A stretch of DNA of 41,373 nt, taken from Amoeboradix gromovi (Eukaryota > Sanchytriomycota > Sanchytriomycetes > Sanchytriales > Sanchytriaceae). Position numbers and translations under genes: made by a program. Below, in pieces: positions 17,455 to 27,493 of the stretch; position 1 is the stretch's first letter, and each line of letters begins with the position of its first letter. The notes below the pieces were generated by a model. The model was not told the DNA's origin, searched no databases, and was given only the letters and a program-made list of their open reading frames with translations. The stretch covers positions 1-41,373 of the forward strand of contig JADGIF010000016.1 in the NCBI GenBank assembly GCA_018985225.1, written 5' to 3'.

Positions 17455-17954
17455 TTGTCTTTTTCACTTTCACGCCAACGGAGTAAAACAAAATTATTTT
17501 ACAGCAAGCAACTTATGTCAAAATAGTATCGCTTTAGGTAACCAGGATGCTATAAATAATTTAAATGCATTCAAAGGCACGTCTAGACGGATTCCGTTTT
17601 TGGTTACATCATTAATGCTTTGCTCAAGAATTCTATTGCTATACACAATATCAAGAGAACGGTGTGATTTTCTACTTGAATCTTCTAAATCCAATAAAAG
17701 TTAATAGTACAAGGACTGCTTATTTCGGATTTCAACTGTTTATGCAATTTATTGAGATTACACAATCATTTGACAATGGTCAAGGTGTAGAACAAGATTA
17801 TTTAAAAGCCATGGAATGGCATCAAAAGAGTGCTGCTTTGGGTAATGCAGTTGCCATGCGTAACATTGGAGTATTATATGATAATGGTCAAGGTGTACCA
17901 GAAGATTATAACATGATATTTAATATTCTATGGCATATAGTCATCTGTTATTAA
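17455..17954 (+). pseudogene. Sel1-repeat protein relic
   Basis: Two blocks in different frames carry Sel1-like repeats: NGVKQNYFTASNLCQNSIAL, then GNQDAINNL (about 17470-17566), and FDNGQGVEQDYLKAMEWHQ, then KSAALGNAVAMRNIGVLYDN and GQGVPEDYN (about 17767-17912). They match the Sel1 consensus GxGVxQDYxKAxxWYxKAAxxGNxxAxxNLGxLY. No ATG begins a continuous gene and the spacer between them is not Sel1-like, so it is decayed. It probably belonged to the same gene as the kinase relic upstream. Confidence 0.7.
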
Positions 17955-18303
17955 TGCTGTTGAGGTATGAACACTGAAACAACCGAATGTACTCGATATT
18001 ATAGGAGTTTAACGAATAAACTGTCTTAACTTCTTTATGCGGATTTGCGAACTGGGAATTTATTTATTTTTTACACCGAAATTAAAATATGGTCTTAAGG
18101 AATAAATTATTCCAATTAAATAATGTACATTAACAAGAAATAGGGTCATTTTCAATAGATGAGGAATTTTCAGAACACGGGCAATACCAGGCATTATTCT
18201 AGTTTATTGCAGAGGAATCAGAAATAAGAGTTGAGGTAGCGATTCTTTTCGATTAAGAGATCTTGGTGAGTTAGCAGTGTCTGCGAGTTAGTCATTTGAT
18301 AAT
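17955..18303. other. Gap with no gene seen
   Basis: The stretch is AT-rich, without a frame, repeat or RNA gene that I can support. Confidence 0.5.
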
Positions 18304-18519
18304 ATGCTTCGGTCTTCAAATTGGATTCACTTGGACAGAGAGCCTCACCCTGCGAATTTCTTCCTCTTGAGAATCATTGTGAATTTCACTGAGGTCTGGG
18401 AATTTAAGAAAAGAAGAGAGCTCGGACCGCGTATAGGTTATGACTTGTATATGCATGTCATTGAAGTGTGGGAATTTATTAAACAAGGAAAGATTCCAAG
18501 AAAGAACAGCAGTGTTTAA
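18304..18519 (+). CDS. Small hypothetical ORF
   Basis: ATG 18304 opens 71 codons with the short motif EVWEF present twice (TEVWEFKKRR and IEVWEFIKQG). I do not recognise the peptide. It lies in a decayed region and may be a relic. Confidence 0.2.
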   Translation: MLRSSNWIHLDREPHPANFFLLRIIVNFTEVWEFKKRRELGPRIGYDLYMHVIEVWEFIKQGKIPRKNSSV

Positions 18520-18599
18520 CGTTCAAATGAAAAGAATTTACTTCCAGAATTCTATATTTGTTACTTCATGCTAAATCAATGAAAAGAAGCCCAATAGAC

Positions 18600-19278
18600 C
18601 ATGTATACTACCTCATTCTATCTATTACTTGATGTTCTCAATGAAAGGAAACTCAGTTACAAAGGTCTATATATACCCCCTCCTGGAGTTGTCCTGGGTC
18701 ATCAATATTTGATTGGGATCGAGTTCAAGCAATTGGCAAATCTCAACTACATCCCGAAAGAACGTGATCCTCTTATGCTTGAGAGGAAATGCATCTTTTA
18801 TATTCAACTGCCGAAAAGTGTTGCTTGATGTTGTTTTCGTACATAGTTATAACGTCGATCGCCATGTAGTCCGGCAGTGTGTTGAGATGGTGGTATTTCA
18901 TGGTATCTACTACCAGGGGCTCATATTGCTCCTCGTAGAACTCTTTGAGCTTTGCTTCCAGCTCTTGAGTCTCAGCCTACGGGGCTCTGCCTCTGTTTCC
19001 TCGCAGAGAATCTTAATGAGCGCGTTGAAAAAAGGCTTGTAGATAGTAGGTAGAGCATCTCGAGCGTAAGAGCAGTGAATCAGATACAGCTTGCAGTTCC
19101 TGAAGCTGTGGGTCATGATTCTGTTAGTGAGAAGAGCTGCATTGGTAAGCTTCTCAGAGACCGCTTCATTCCTCACAACGCTCTTGAGGCTAGTCTTGAC
19201 ATACTGGAAGAAGGCTTATCTTCCATACCATGTGAGCTTATTGTGCGCCGAAGAACTTTTTGCAGTCGTATTTGACAT
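18600..19278 (-). mobile_element. Fanzor N-terminal relic, copy B
   Basis: On the minus strand from ATG 19278 (ATGTCAAATAC) the frames read SSSAHNKLTWYG, then LKSVVRNEAVSEKLTNAALL, TNRIMTHSFRNCKLYLIHC and PTIYKPFFNALIKI. After a frameshift they continue ELEAKLKEFYEEQYEPLVV, HHLNTLPDYMAIDVITMYEN and NIKQHF. This is the N-terminal architecture of fungal Fanzor proteins. At least two frameshifts and several stops interrupt it, and the nuclease half is missing. It shares its first 180 bp with copy A. Upstream is the DnaJ promoter region. Confidence 0.65.
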
Positions 19279-19464
19279 TTCAAAATTTTCAACAGTATAA
19301 ATAAATTTATAGTCGTTTATCTAATGAGATCTATTGTTGCAGATGTCGCCTGGTTGTCATTCTTGATCTCATTGCATTTGGCGCTTACCAATGAGTGGTG
19401 ATTGGAATATTCTGGAAAAGCTGTAAAATTACATAAGCCATGAGGACAAGGGCTAACAGATTAA

Positions 19465-20208
19465 ATGGATTATTATTCAATACTTGGAGTGAAGAAAACT
19501 GCGAGTGCCGATGAAATAAAGCAGCAATATAAAAAACTGGCCTTGAGACATCATCCTGACAGATGCCATGGGAAAACGGAACGCGAGCAGACAGAAAATA
19601 TGAGAACATTTCAAAAAGTTGGTGAAGCATTTGAAATACTATCTGACCCATTAAAAAGAAGCCAGTACGATCATAAAGATGTCTATAATTATAAAGGGTT
19701 TGAAATGCACAATCCATTTGATATCTTTAGTGAGATATTTGGCAACAACAATTGGGCGCGTGACACCAGGAATGCAAGTGATATTTTCGGAGGTGCAGAT
19801 CGCATGTTTATGGACTCTTTCATTCAGCAGCCGCATCCAATGCACTCTGGTTTTCAAGATCATTTTAATTTATATCAACCGCATTTACAGAGACCAAATG
19901 AATCAGAGTCAATGAAAAATTACAATAAGCAGCGTTCTAGACGATACCCTTTGCCAAAAACTAGAAACTATCAACAGCCTTGTGAAAGTTCAGGCAGAAT
20001 AAATCAGATAAGTTTCACAAATACAACTTCTACGAGCAGGTCACAGAGTACTATTAATGGAGTGACCAAGATAAGAACTGTAAAAAAAGACGTTAACGGA
20101 AACGTCGAAGAGATAGACGAAGTTCACTATGGCAAGGAAAGTGCAAGAGTGGTGAAAGTGAATGGGATTGTGACAGAACAGCGTGGTAACTCCAAGTTAT
20201 TACAATAA
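19465..20208 (+). CDS. DnaJ/Hsp40 co-chaperone, DNAJB6-like
   Basis: The 247-residue protein has an N-terminal J domain (DYYSILGVKKTASADEIKQ, HPD at residues 30-32, then FEILSDPLKRSQYD). A region rich in Phe, Gly and Asn follows (NPFDIFSEIFG), then a Ser/Thr-rich linker and a conserved end (GVTKIRTVKKDVNGNVEE). This is the class B arrangement without a zinc finger, as in DNAJB6. It would stimulate Hsp70 ATPase in the cytosol or nucleus. The stop codon lies inside AATAAA. VPS51 starts 58 bp downstream on the same strand. Confidence 0.9.
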   Translation: MDYYSILGVKKTASADEIKQQYKKLALRHHPDRCHGKTEREQTENMRTFQKVGEAFEILSDPLKRSQYDHKDVYNYKGFEMHNPFDIFSEIFGNNNWARDTRNASDIFGGADRMFMDSFIQQPHPMHSGFQDHFNLYQPHLQRPNESESMKNYNKQRSRRYPLPKTRNYQQPCESSGRINQISFTNTTSTSRSQSTINGVTKIRTVKKDVNGNVEEIDEVHYGKESARVVKVNGIVTEQRGNSKLLQ

Positions 20209-20266
20209 ATTATTTATGCCAAATCTTTCGCTTTTTACGGGACCACATAGAATTGTGACACACTGT

Positions 20267-22930
20267 ATGAGTAAGAATCAGAATCCTTCGACTAAATTAC
20301 AAATACTCTTAAACAGAGTCCAAGAAAAAGATTTCAAGGCATCAATGGAAGTCGAAGCATTTGCAAGTCAGTCTACTGTCGAAGAACTGTTTGATGCCTA
20401 TAAACAGGTCGATTTAAGAGTCAAAAAATCATCAAAAGAATTGGAAAGGTATTATTACAATAACTACTACTCGTTTATTGAGTCCGCTAGAGAGCAAATA
20501 GACACCACTAAGTTATTAGAGCATGTGAATAGCAAGTTAGCAAATCAATACATTCCAATTATTGAGGAAATTAATTCTAGCTTTGAAGGCATTCGTGAAC
20601 AACTCGCTGATGAGTTGCTAAGGTATGAACAGCTCAAGAAATACAGTATTGCTAAGAAACAGTCCGGTTGGGTCGTTGATTTATTTGTAAATCTCGAAAA
20701 ATCATTTCATCGTATCAAAGGTTCAACACCTTTAAACCCCAAAGAATGCTCGTTTAAAGACATAAATTATAAGATTTACGGCTACATCATCCGCTGCGCG
20801 TATCACATTAAGAATTATTATCTGTTATCTCTGTTCAGTGCCTCCAAGAATAATCCTGAAATCAAATCAATTTTATCCAAGTGCAGTCAAGTTGTCGTTC
20901 GTATCGCGCGATTAATTGAGTCTATGCTCACCACCCACACTACTTGGTGCGGTAGTTGGAGTTTGGAGTACCCGATTTTGTTACTAGTTCATTCATTTCT
21001 TTCAGAATTGAATATTCCATCAGAAATAGGGAATAAAATACAATCGAAGCTGCCACTCATATTCCAGTTTTACACTCAAACATTTTCTTTTACTAACCAA
21101 AAGTATCTCAACATGTCTACAAATGAAGAATTCGTTAAAATGCGTAATTTGGTTTTAAGAGATGTATGCTTGTTTGGACTTACTTTAAATGCGTTTTACA
21201 TAAATATGGAGCCAATAACTTCTGATTCTACTAATGTTAAAATCATCTATAACCATTTATATCAAATTAGACAATTGACATGTCCAGTAGAATGCGAGTC
21301 AATACTATTGACACTGAACAGTTTCTATACACCACTAATGGACATACTGGTAAGCTCAACTGTAAGTTGTTATAGCTCGCTCCTAATTTGTTGTATAAAA
21401 AAAGACTACCTGGGAGAAAACTTCAATTCGAACAAATTGGTACATTTATTACGAAATATTAAAGCGGAGTGCCATGAAGCTGCTATTTTTCCATTTGATT
21501 TCTTATGGTCAGTTGATAAGAGTGCACCAGTTAAGGTTGATGAAAATGTAGTGATTTTGCAGCTTTTAGAGACAAGCCAACTAGTCCAATCTAGATTTCC
21601 GTTAACAGAAGCCCTATTCGCTAACCTGTCTTCTCGTTTGATGGCTCACGTGGTTTTAGAATCGATTAGATACTCGTTTTTAGAAGTAAGATCAAAACTA
21701 CAATTTGCCCTGGAAGATTGTTTGAAATTTATCACAGTGCAGTTTTCATCTAAGCAGCTAGCCACAGGACTGCTAGAGACTGAGCGAGTCCTAGAAAAGA
21801 CACTAAATGATGTCGTTCGCAAACAACTGAAAAAGATTCGTAGATTCATGATAGATGGAAATGAGCCTATTGAATGGTTCAGCAAGGCGGTATTGGACCA
21901 GCTGCATGATTTTTGGAGACACATAAGCGATTCTTCATTTCTTGATTGCAATTCTCAGTTAATTCTTAGCCGCGTCTGTTTTGATTCTGACATGCATTTA
22001 ATCAACAACTGCTTTATCAAGTTTTTAGTTCTAATTCACTCTACGGAATTTGAAGAGGAGGAAGAGCCTAGTACAGAGATGATTCAATATTACAATTCTT
22101 TAAATTTTGGAGTATCTGAACTCCGAGAAAATGTGAGAATACAAGCTAAACAGAAGTTAGGCCATTACATTTTACACCATTGCTTGCATTTAACGGGCTT
22201 GATGGGTCTCTATTTCAATGATTTGGATCACAAAAAGGACAAAATCATAATTTCAACAATACTGCAACAATCTATAACCTACATAAAGGACATCGAAGTG
22301 TTTGCCAGTGTCATTTTTGATGAACTTGGAAAGGAGGATTACTACACATCTAGACCCCCTGTGGCCAAGAAAGGCCATGCAAAAACATATTCTTTGGACG
22401 ACAGATTTAGTGACCGCGAGTCGGCTAGTAGCACTGGAATATCACCTACAAAAGTAGATTCAAAGTCAGTGGTGCTTACTGCGCCAAGATTATACTCTAG
22501 CCATGTTCACAAGCTATTTAGAAAGCACGTTGATTACTATCCTCAATTGCCTACGACAATAATAAAAAATGAGCTGAAGGTCAGGGTTGATTTCACAAAG
22601 GAGGCAATAATTGAACATTTGTTGTTGGTGATAATCAAACACATGATTGAAGGGATAAAAAACAGATGTACTTTATTTTATTGCGGAGTGTTTACATCAC
22701 AACAATATGAGCAGATATACATTGATGTCGAATACTTAAAGATGATAATTAGATTATCAGCAAGCAAGCTGGAAAGCAGCGTAATGGATGACAAATTTCT
22801 GATGATTTTATTAGACGAAGCTAGAAGTTATGCATTCGCAAATTGTCCATCTCCAAGATCACCAGATACTAAATATATGCAACAGATATTAGAAGAAGAA
22901 CGAATAAAATTGAGCAAGACAGCTAAATAA
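20267..22930 (+). CDS. VPS51: VPS51 subunit of GARP/EARP tethering complex
   Basis: The protein is about 887 residues. The N-terminal coiled coil (ELERYYYNNYYSFIESAREQ) matches the YENYNKFI segment of the VPS51/EXOC family. The C-terminal helical domain matches VPS51 well (IEHLLLVIIKHMIEGIKNR ... GVFTSQQYEQIYIDVEYLKM ... LDEARSYAFANCPSP). The complex tethers endosome-derived vesicles to the trans-Golgi, downstream of the retromer pathway served by VPS35 in this window. ATG 20267 is chosen because further upstream the frame overlaps DnaJ; ATG 20216 is possible. A Ser-rich loop is present near residue 725. The stop is followed by AATAAATAAA. Confidence 0.8.
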   Translation: MSKNQNPSTKLQILLNRVQEKDFKASMEVEAFASQSTVEELFDAYKQVDLRVKKSSKELERYYYNNYYSFIESAREQIDTTKLLEHVNSKLANQYIPIIEEINSSFEGIREQLADELLRYEQLKKYSIAKKQSGWVVDLFVNLEKSFHRIKGSTPLNPKECSFKDINYKIYGYIIRCAYHIKNYYLLSLFSASKNNPEIKSILSKCSQVVVRIARLIESMLTTHTTWCGSWSLEYPILLLVHSFLSELNIPSEIGNKIQSKLPLIFQFYTQTFSFTNQKYLNMSTNEEFVKMRNLVLRDVCLFGLTLNAFYINMEPITSDSTNVKIIYNHLYQIRQLTCPVECESILLTLNSFYTPLMDILVSSTVSCYSSLLICCIKKDYLGENFNSNKLVHLLRNIKAECHEAAIFPFDFLWSVDKSAPVKVDENVVILQLLETSQLVQSRFPLTEALFANLSSRLMAHVVLESIRYSFLEVRSKLQFALEDCLKFITVQFSSKQLATGLLETERVLEKTLNDVVRKQLKKIRRFMIDGNEPIEWFSKAVLDQLHDFWRHISDSSFLDCNSQLILSRVCFDSDMHLINNCFIKFLVLIHSTEFEEEEEPSTEMIQYYNSLNFGVSELRENVRIQAKQKLGHYILHHCLHLTGLMGLYFNDLDHKKDKIIISTILQQSITYIKDIEVFASVIFDELGKEDYYTSRPPVAKKGHAKTYSLDDRFSDRESASSTGISPTKVDSKSVVLTAPRLYSSHVHKLFRKHVDYYPQLPTTIIKNELKVRVDFTKEAIIEHLLLVIIKHMIEGIKNRCTLFYCGVFTSQQYEQIYIDVEYLKMIIRLSASKLESSVMDDKFLMILLDEARSYAFANCPSPRSPDTKYMQQILEEERIKLSKTAK

Positions 22931-22979
22931 ATAAAAATTGTTTAATCATATAGGCTTGAAACATTTAACTAATTTTCAA

Positions 22980-23594
22980 ATGACGAATAGACTACAGACC
23001 ATTAATCGGATAAAAAGGAAAGAATATAAAGGAAGACCGTTTATATGCTGGATAGCACTGTGTGTTTGCAGTTCAATGTTGATAACATTAGTTGTTTTCA
23101 TAGTTATGGTAGTAACATTTACACTACCAACTTTGAATCTAAACGATTTTTCAAGCGGAAACCCACCATATAGTATACAAGGCGGCACTTTTTTAGGAAA
23201 TTCAATAAATGGCAACCTTCAGGATGTAGTAGTGAGAATGAATTGGAATTTGAATTTGCAAGTTGTTAATCCCAATTTTTATGGATTTACTGTAGATAAT
23301 CTAAGCATAGATATATACTATAGAAATAACAATGTTTTAGTGTCGCAAGTGCAAAACACTAGGGTTCAAATTGCACCGAAAGATACAACAAATCAAACCA
23401 TACCTATTTCTGTAATATTGAAAATGACTGGATCGCAAGCGTCTACGTACATGGAAATAATGTCAAAATGCGGATATTTGGGAGGTGCAAAGTCAACTCT
23501 AGGAATGAGATATGAGATCAAGATTGATACTGCACCGATCAACTGGTTTGTAAAGCCAGTATTTAAAATCAATTACGATAACAGTATTTATTAG
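22980..23594 (+). CDS. LEA2-like (LEA14/NDR1-HIN1) single-pass membrane protein
   Basis: The 204-residue protein has a basic N-terminus, one transmembrane segment at about 21-45 (CWIALCVCSSMLITLVVFIV) and a beta-rich external domain. That domain contains LNLQVVNPNFYGFTVDNLS and a run typical of the LEA2 fold (NPNxxxFxVxNLxIDIYY). Such proteins occur in fungi and plants, with mostly unknown membrane or lipid-related roles. ATG 22980 is preferred over an upstream TTG. It lies 49 bp after VPS51 on the same strand and is convergent with ATG16. Confidence 0.65.
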   Translation: MTNRLQTINRIKRKEYKGRPFICWIALCVCSSMLITLVVFIVMVVTFTLPTLNLNDFSSGNPPYSIQGGTFLGNSINGNLQDVVVRMNWNLNLQVVNPNFYGFTVDNLSIDIYYRNNNVLVSQVQNTRVQIAPKDTTNQTIPISVILKMTGSQASTYMEIMSKCGYLGGAKSTLGMRYEIKIDTAPINWFVKPVFKINYDNSIY

Positions 23595-23667
23595 CTAAAT
23601 TAGATTGTCCTATAGACTTCAATAACTTGAATGTGAATACTTAAATGTTGCGATGAATAAAATGCAA

Positions 23668-25176
23668 TCAATTTGTCCATTTTATTAACTTTCTGTCTTT
23701 TAAATCCATAGAGTAGAACCCGTCATTTTTTGGATGGAACACTGTTTGTATAACAGGTGTGTTGTGTGATTTTAAAGAGTGAAATTCCTTGTCTGGATTT
23801 CTATAGTCCCAGAACAACACGGTACCATTTTGACTACCTACAGCTATGTTAAACCCATCACTACTAACGCTTGCTTTGGAGAACGAATTATCCAAAGTGT
23901 ATAAAGAAGAAGTAAAATGTTTTACTGGCTGTCCGTCACGTATATCTACAATTTTTAGTGCAGAATCTCTATAGTTGACTAGCACGCAGTTATCGTTCAG
24001 CATGGTGGCTGCTTTACAAATCGATATACCTGCACTATTATGCTTTTCAGTCTCAAGAGATATGGCACCTTTGGTTAGATCCCAGATACGCACTGAACCG
24101 TCTAAATGACAACTAGCTACTTTAGTGCCACCGTAATCCATGCTGCATAAATCATTAAAACTGGATACACCAAATATGGTCTTTGTCACATAACCCTGAA
24201 CAGCATCAAATACTTTGAGAGTGCGATCATATGAGCCACTAATTATACGATCGGAATCACCAGAGAACGTAGCACAAGTTACTTTGGATGCGTGCCCGGT
24301 TAGGGTCCATATTAATTGCTTACTTTCGACATCATATAGTCTAACTGTTTTATCGTAAGACGTAGATACACATCTGTTGCCCAATTCATTGAAGCTGCAG
24401 CTGAGTATACTTCCAAGCGCAGAATCAAACTTGTGTAACACTTTTAGCTCTATTGAGTCTAAAAGTTTTAATACTTTATCGCCACCACCAGTCAAGAGCA
24501 AATCACCACTGTTGCTGATATTCAAAGCATATCCCTCTTCTGTGTGTACTATCGCTGTACATGATACTTTTAGTTTATTAATTTTTATTTCTTTCCTTTC
24601 ATTTGAAATGATGTTCCAGTCATTCTGTTTGGATGGGGAAACCTTTTTTGGGGATAATTGATCATTAAAAGATTCTGCTTGCTCTTCTTTCAATTTTAGC
24701 CATCTGTCAATTAGATCTCGGTTTTCTTTACAAAGTTCTTCATTCTTAATGTCTAGCCTAGTCAATTCAAGATTTTGAGCGGACAATTCATCGTGAAGTA
24801 GTTCTATGGCTTTATCCTTTTCAACAAGTACTTCTTTTATGATTTTTGTCTCATTACTTAACTTGTCTACCATTATGCAAGTTTTTTCATAACTAGTTTT
24901 ACATTTAGCAACCTCTTGTTGCAGATTAATAGCAGTCTGAACCAGTTTAGAGCACCGTTCTTTTAATCTTTCGTTCTCCAAAGTAATGTTATGATTGTCC
25001 AATTCTGACTGATGGAATAACTTTGAAAAAGTTCCTTCTTCTTCTTCCTCAGATTTATCCAGTTTAATATGCTCTAGATTTCTAAGACGGCATAACTCAT
25101 CTTGCAAATAAATGATATGATCATAAACTTCAAAATTTTGTGAATCTCGTGCCTCTATCAAGGATCTCAAATCCAT
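23668..25176 (-). CDS. ATG16L1: ATG16L1-type autophagy protein with coiled coil and WD40 propeller
   Basis: The 502-residue protein begins with a short N-terminal ATG5-binding-like helix, then a coiled coil (about 25-160) and a seven-bladed WD40 domain (about 205-502). The blades read closely like ATG16L1: GGGDKVLKLLDSIELKV, STSYDKTVRLYDV, WTLTGHASKVTCATFSG, RIISGSYDRTLKVFDAV, TIFGVSSFNDLC, CHLDGSVRIWDL and DSALKIVDIRDGQPV. With ATG5-ATG12 it directs lipidation of ATG8. Yeast Atg16 lacks the propeller, so this is the ancestral long form. ATG 25176 is the first true ATG. It is divergent from GGT by 156 bp. Confidence 0.9.
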   Translation of the reverse strand: MDLRSLIEARDSQNFEVYDHIIYLQDELCRLRNLEHIKLDKSEEEEEGTFSKLFHQSELDNHNITLENERLKERCSKLVQTAINLQQEVAKCKTSYEKTCIMVDKLSNETKIIKEVLVEKDKAIELLHDELSAQNLELTRLDIKNEELCKENRDLIDRWLKLKEEQAESFNDQLSPKKVSPSKQNDWNIISNERKEIKINKLKVSCTAIVHTEEGYALNISNSGDLLLTGGGDKVLKLLDSIELKVLHKFDSALGSILSCSFNELGNRCVSTSYDKTVRLYDVESKQLIWTLTGHASKVTCATFSGDSDRIISGSYDRTLKVFDAVQGYVTKTIFGVSSFNDLCSMDYGGTKVASCHLDGSVRIWDLTKGAISLETEKHNSAGISICKAATMLNDNCVLVNYRDSALKIVDIRDGQPVKHFTSSLYTLDNSFSKASVSSDGFNIAVGSQNGTVLFWDYRNPDKEFHSLKSHNTPVIQTVFHPKNDGFYSMDLKDRKLIKWTN

Positions 25177-25332
25177 TTTCTGAAAAGGTTTCAAAATATA
25201 ATCGTATGCTGCTTTTTGAAGTTTGCCTTTGGATTTTAATATTCTACATCAATGGTTTGTTGAGATTGCGAAGTGTCTGAAAACACCTCTGATACCTCAA
25301 ATTTTTAAAACGTACGTCGTCAGTGTGTACTC

Positions 25333-27091
25333 ATGGAAATGCACCGATTAGAATCCTTATCGCTTCCATACTCTATCTATAATAAGAGCAGAAAGCTAAT
25401 GATATTGCTGCCGTTATCCTTATTAGTTGTAATAATTGGATTATTTAGTTACAGCTACTCGATTGTAGATGAGCGATTTTATCTGAATGGAGCTGTAGCA
25501 ACTGATAATAAAATATGCTCTCGTATCGGTGTTAGCATTTTAAAAGATGGAGGAAATGCTGTGGATGCCTCGGTAGCATCTGCGATATGTTTAGGTACCA
25601 TAAATGCATTTGCAAGTGGTATTGGTGGAGGTGGATTTGCACTAGTTGGAGGAGCATCCCAACCTGTTCAATACTTTAATTTCCGTGAAAAAGCACCTCA
25701 ATCCGCGGATCCCAATATGTTCGTTGGCAACCCAATGGATGCTCAAATCGGAGCCAAAAGTGTTGGTGTGCCTGGTGAGCTAATGGGATTGTGGGAAATG
25801 CACATTAAGTATGGAAAAATGGAATGGCAAAAGCTGTTTGTTCCAAGTATTAGAATAGCGCAACATGGTTTTCGTGTTGATAAACTGTTGTTAAAACGAC
25901 TGGAAAGCGTTAAAAAATCTATTTTTCTTGATCCCGGATTCTCTAGCGTTTACACAAAGATTGTAAATAATGAAAAAAAACTTGTCGAACTAAATGATTT
26001 AATTACAAGGCCAAATTATGCCAAAACACTTTTAAGCATATCTGAAAGTGGAATAAAATCATTTTATCATGGCAAGATAGCCGCTACTTTGACAAAATTT
26101 TTGCGCGAGAATGGCGGAATTTTGACCATGCAGGACTTTGGCAATTATTCTGTAATCGTCAGCGATCCCCTTGTTGTAAATTACAGGGGCCATAAGGTAT
26201 ACACAACTAGCTTACCGAGTGGTGGACCTGTGTTAGCAATGATGCTTAAAATAATGGAGAACTACTCAATTCCTTCTGGGTTAGGTGGTGACATAGACAC
26301 GCATAGGATGATCGAGGCCATGAAATGGGGCTACGCTCAAAGATCTTTTTTTGGGGATCCTCAATTTGTGCCAAATGTAACTGAGAAGATTAATAAAATA
26401 CTTTCTAGCAAATACATAAGTGCTATTGTTCCTCGAATAGTAAATGATATGACATTTGAGCCAGAGCACTGTAAATTATATTAACGTAGACGATTCAGAT
26501 TACTCACAGTATTCAGACCACGGCACTACCCACTTTTCCGTTGTTGACAAAAGCGGCTTGGCTGTTAGTTTGACAAGTACGGTAAATCTCAATTTTGGAT
26601 GTATGATGATGGAACCAGCCACTGGAATAATTTTAAATGATCAATTAGATGACTTTTCTATACCCAATAGAAGTAACTATTTCGGCTTAAAACCCAGCGT
26701 AGCAAATTACATTGCACCGGGTAAAAGGCCTCAGAGCTCAACGGCACCTACTTTCTTGTGGAAGAACGGAAAATTAGTTTTGAATATAGGAGGAAGTGGT
26801 GGTTCTAGAATAGGGACTGCCGTGCTTCAAACCATAATAAGAGTAATAGATGAGCATATAGGAATGAATCACGCGATCCAGATGCCTAGGGTTCACCATC
26901 AGTTATTTCCAAATAAGTTGGAAGTGGAGAGTACAATGGACAATGTTCTTATTCTCGATTTGAAAGCTAAAAATCACACAATGGACATAATTGAGAAAGC
27001 GTTCTCAGCAGTTCAGGGCATACATGTAGTTAACGGCAAAATATATGCTGGCTCAGACCACAGAAAAGACGGCGAACCCGCAGGATATTAA
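25333..27091 (+). CDS. GGT: Gamma-glutamyltranspeptidase, membrane-anchored, one 19-nt intron
   Basis: The 579-residue Ntn hydrolase cleaves gamma-glutamyl bonds such as that of glutathione. A signal-anchor lies at about 22-42 (LMILLPLSLLVVIIGLFSYS). GGNAVDASVASAICLGTINA and SGIGGGGF follow. The autoprocessing nucleophile is probably Thr392 in DHGTTHFSVVD, and the C-terminal part has RPQSSTAPTF and GGSGGSRIGTAV. The frame breaks just before DHGTTH. Removing 26471-26489 joins FEPEHY to DSDYSQYSDHGTT. The gene is divergent from ATG16 and convergent with glucosidase I. Confidence 0.95.
26471..26489 (+). other. Micro-intron in GGT (19 nt)
   Basis: The sequence is GTAAATTATATTAACGTAG. The last ten bases (ATTAACGTAG) are identical to the end of the CAP-G intron. 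Removal restores the frame eight residues before the catalytic loop. Confidence 0.95.
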
Positions 27092-27493
27092 AATATTGTA
27101 ATAAATTGAAACCTATATTCTTTATGAGTAATTTAAAAATATTTCATGACAAACCTGCTTGTCAAGACCTCAATTAAGTATCGTTTATGTTTAGGTGTCC
27201 ATTAGCTAGCGGTAAGCACAATTGAACGCGAAAGTATATGTTGGAGACGTTTTTGCAAAATCTTTAACCTCTTTATGGAAAATACTACAAGGACTATAAA
27301 AACATAATCAAAACATACACCCACAAGTACTGGGATACAACCAGAAGGTTGGGATAGAGTCTTTTTTTATAATGCTGAATTACAGGGCTTGGTAGCACTT
27401 AGATGACAGTCAAATTCTCGCTAACATCTTACAGATTAACTTGGAGACATCCTTTCGGTAGAAAACTTATTGGGATATATTAAAAACAGTTTA
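27092..27493. other. Intergenic gap between convergent GGT and glucosidase I
   Basis: AATAAATT for GGT follows its stop by about 10 bp. I see no gene, tRNA or repeat in the rest. It is the longest gap in the second housekeeping block. Confidence 0.5.

Noticed and set aside
18601-19300. Plus-strand ORFs across 18.6-19.3 kb
   Set aside because: The minus strand carries Fanzor-like motifs that agree with copy A, so the plus-strand frames are shadows.
20183-20266. VPS51 start inside the DnaJ gene
   Set aside because: The residues before ATG 20267 overlap DnaJ coding sequence and do not resemble VPS51.
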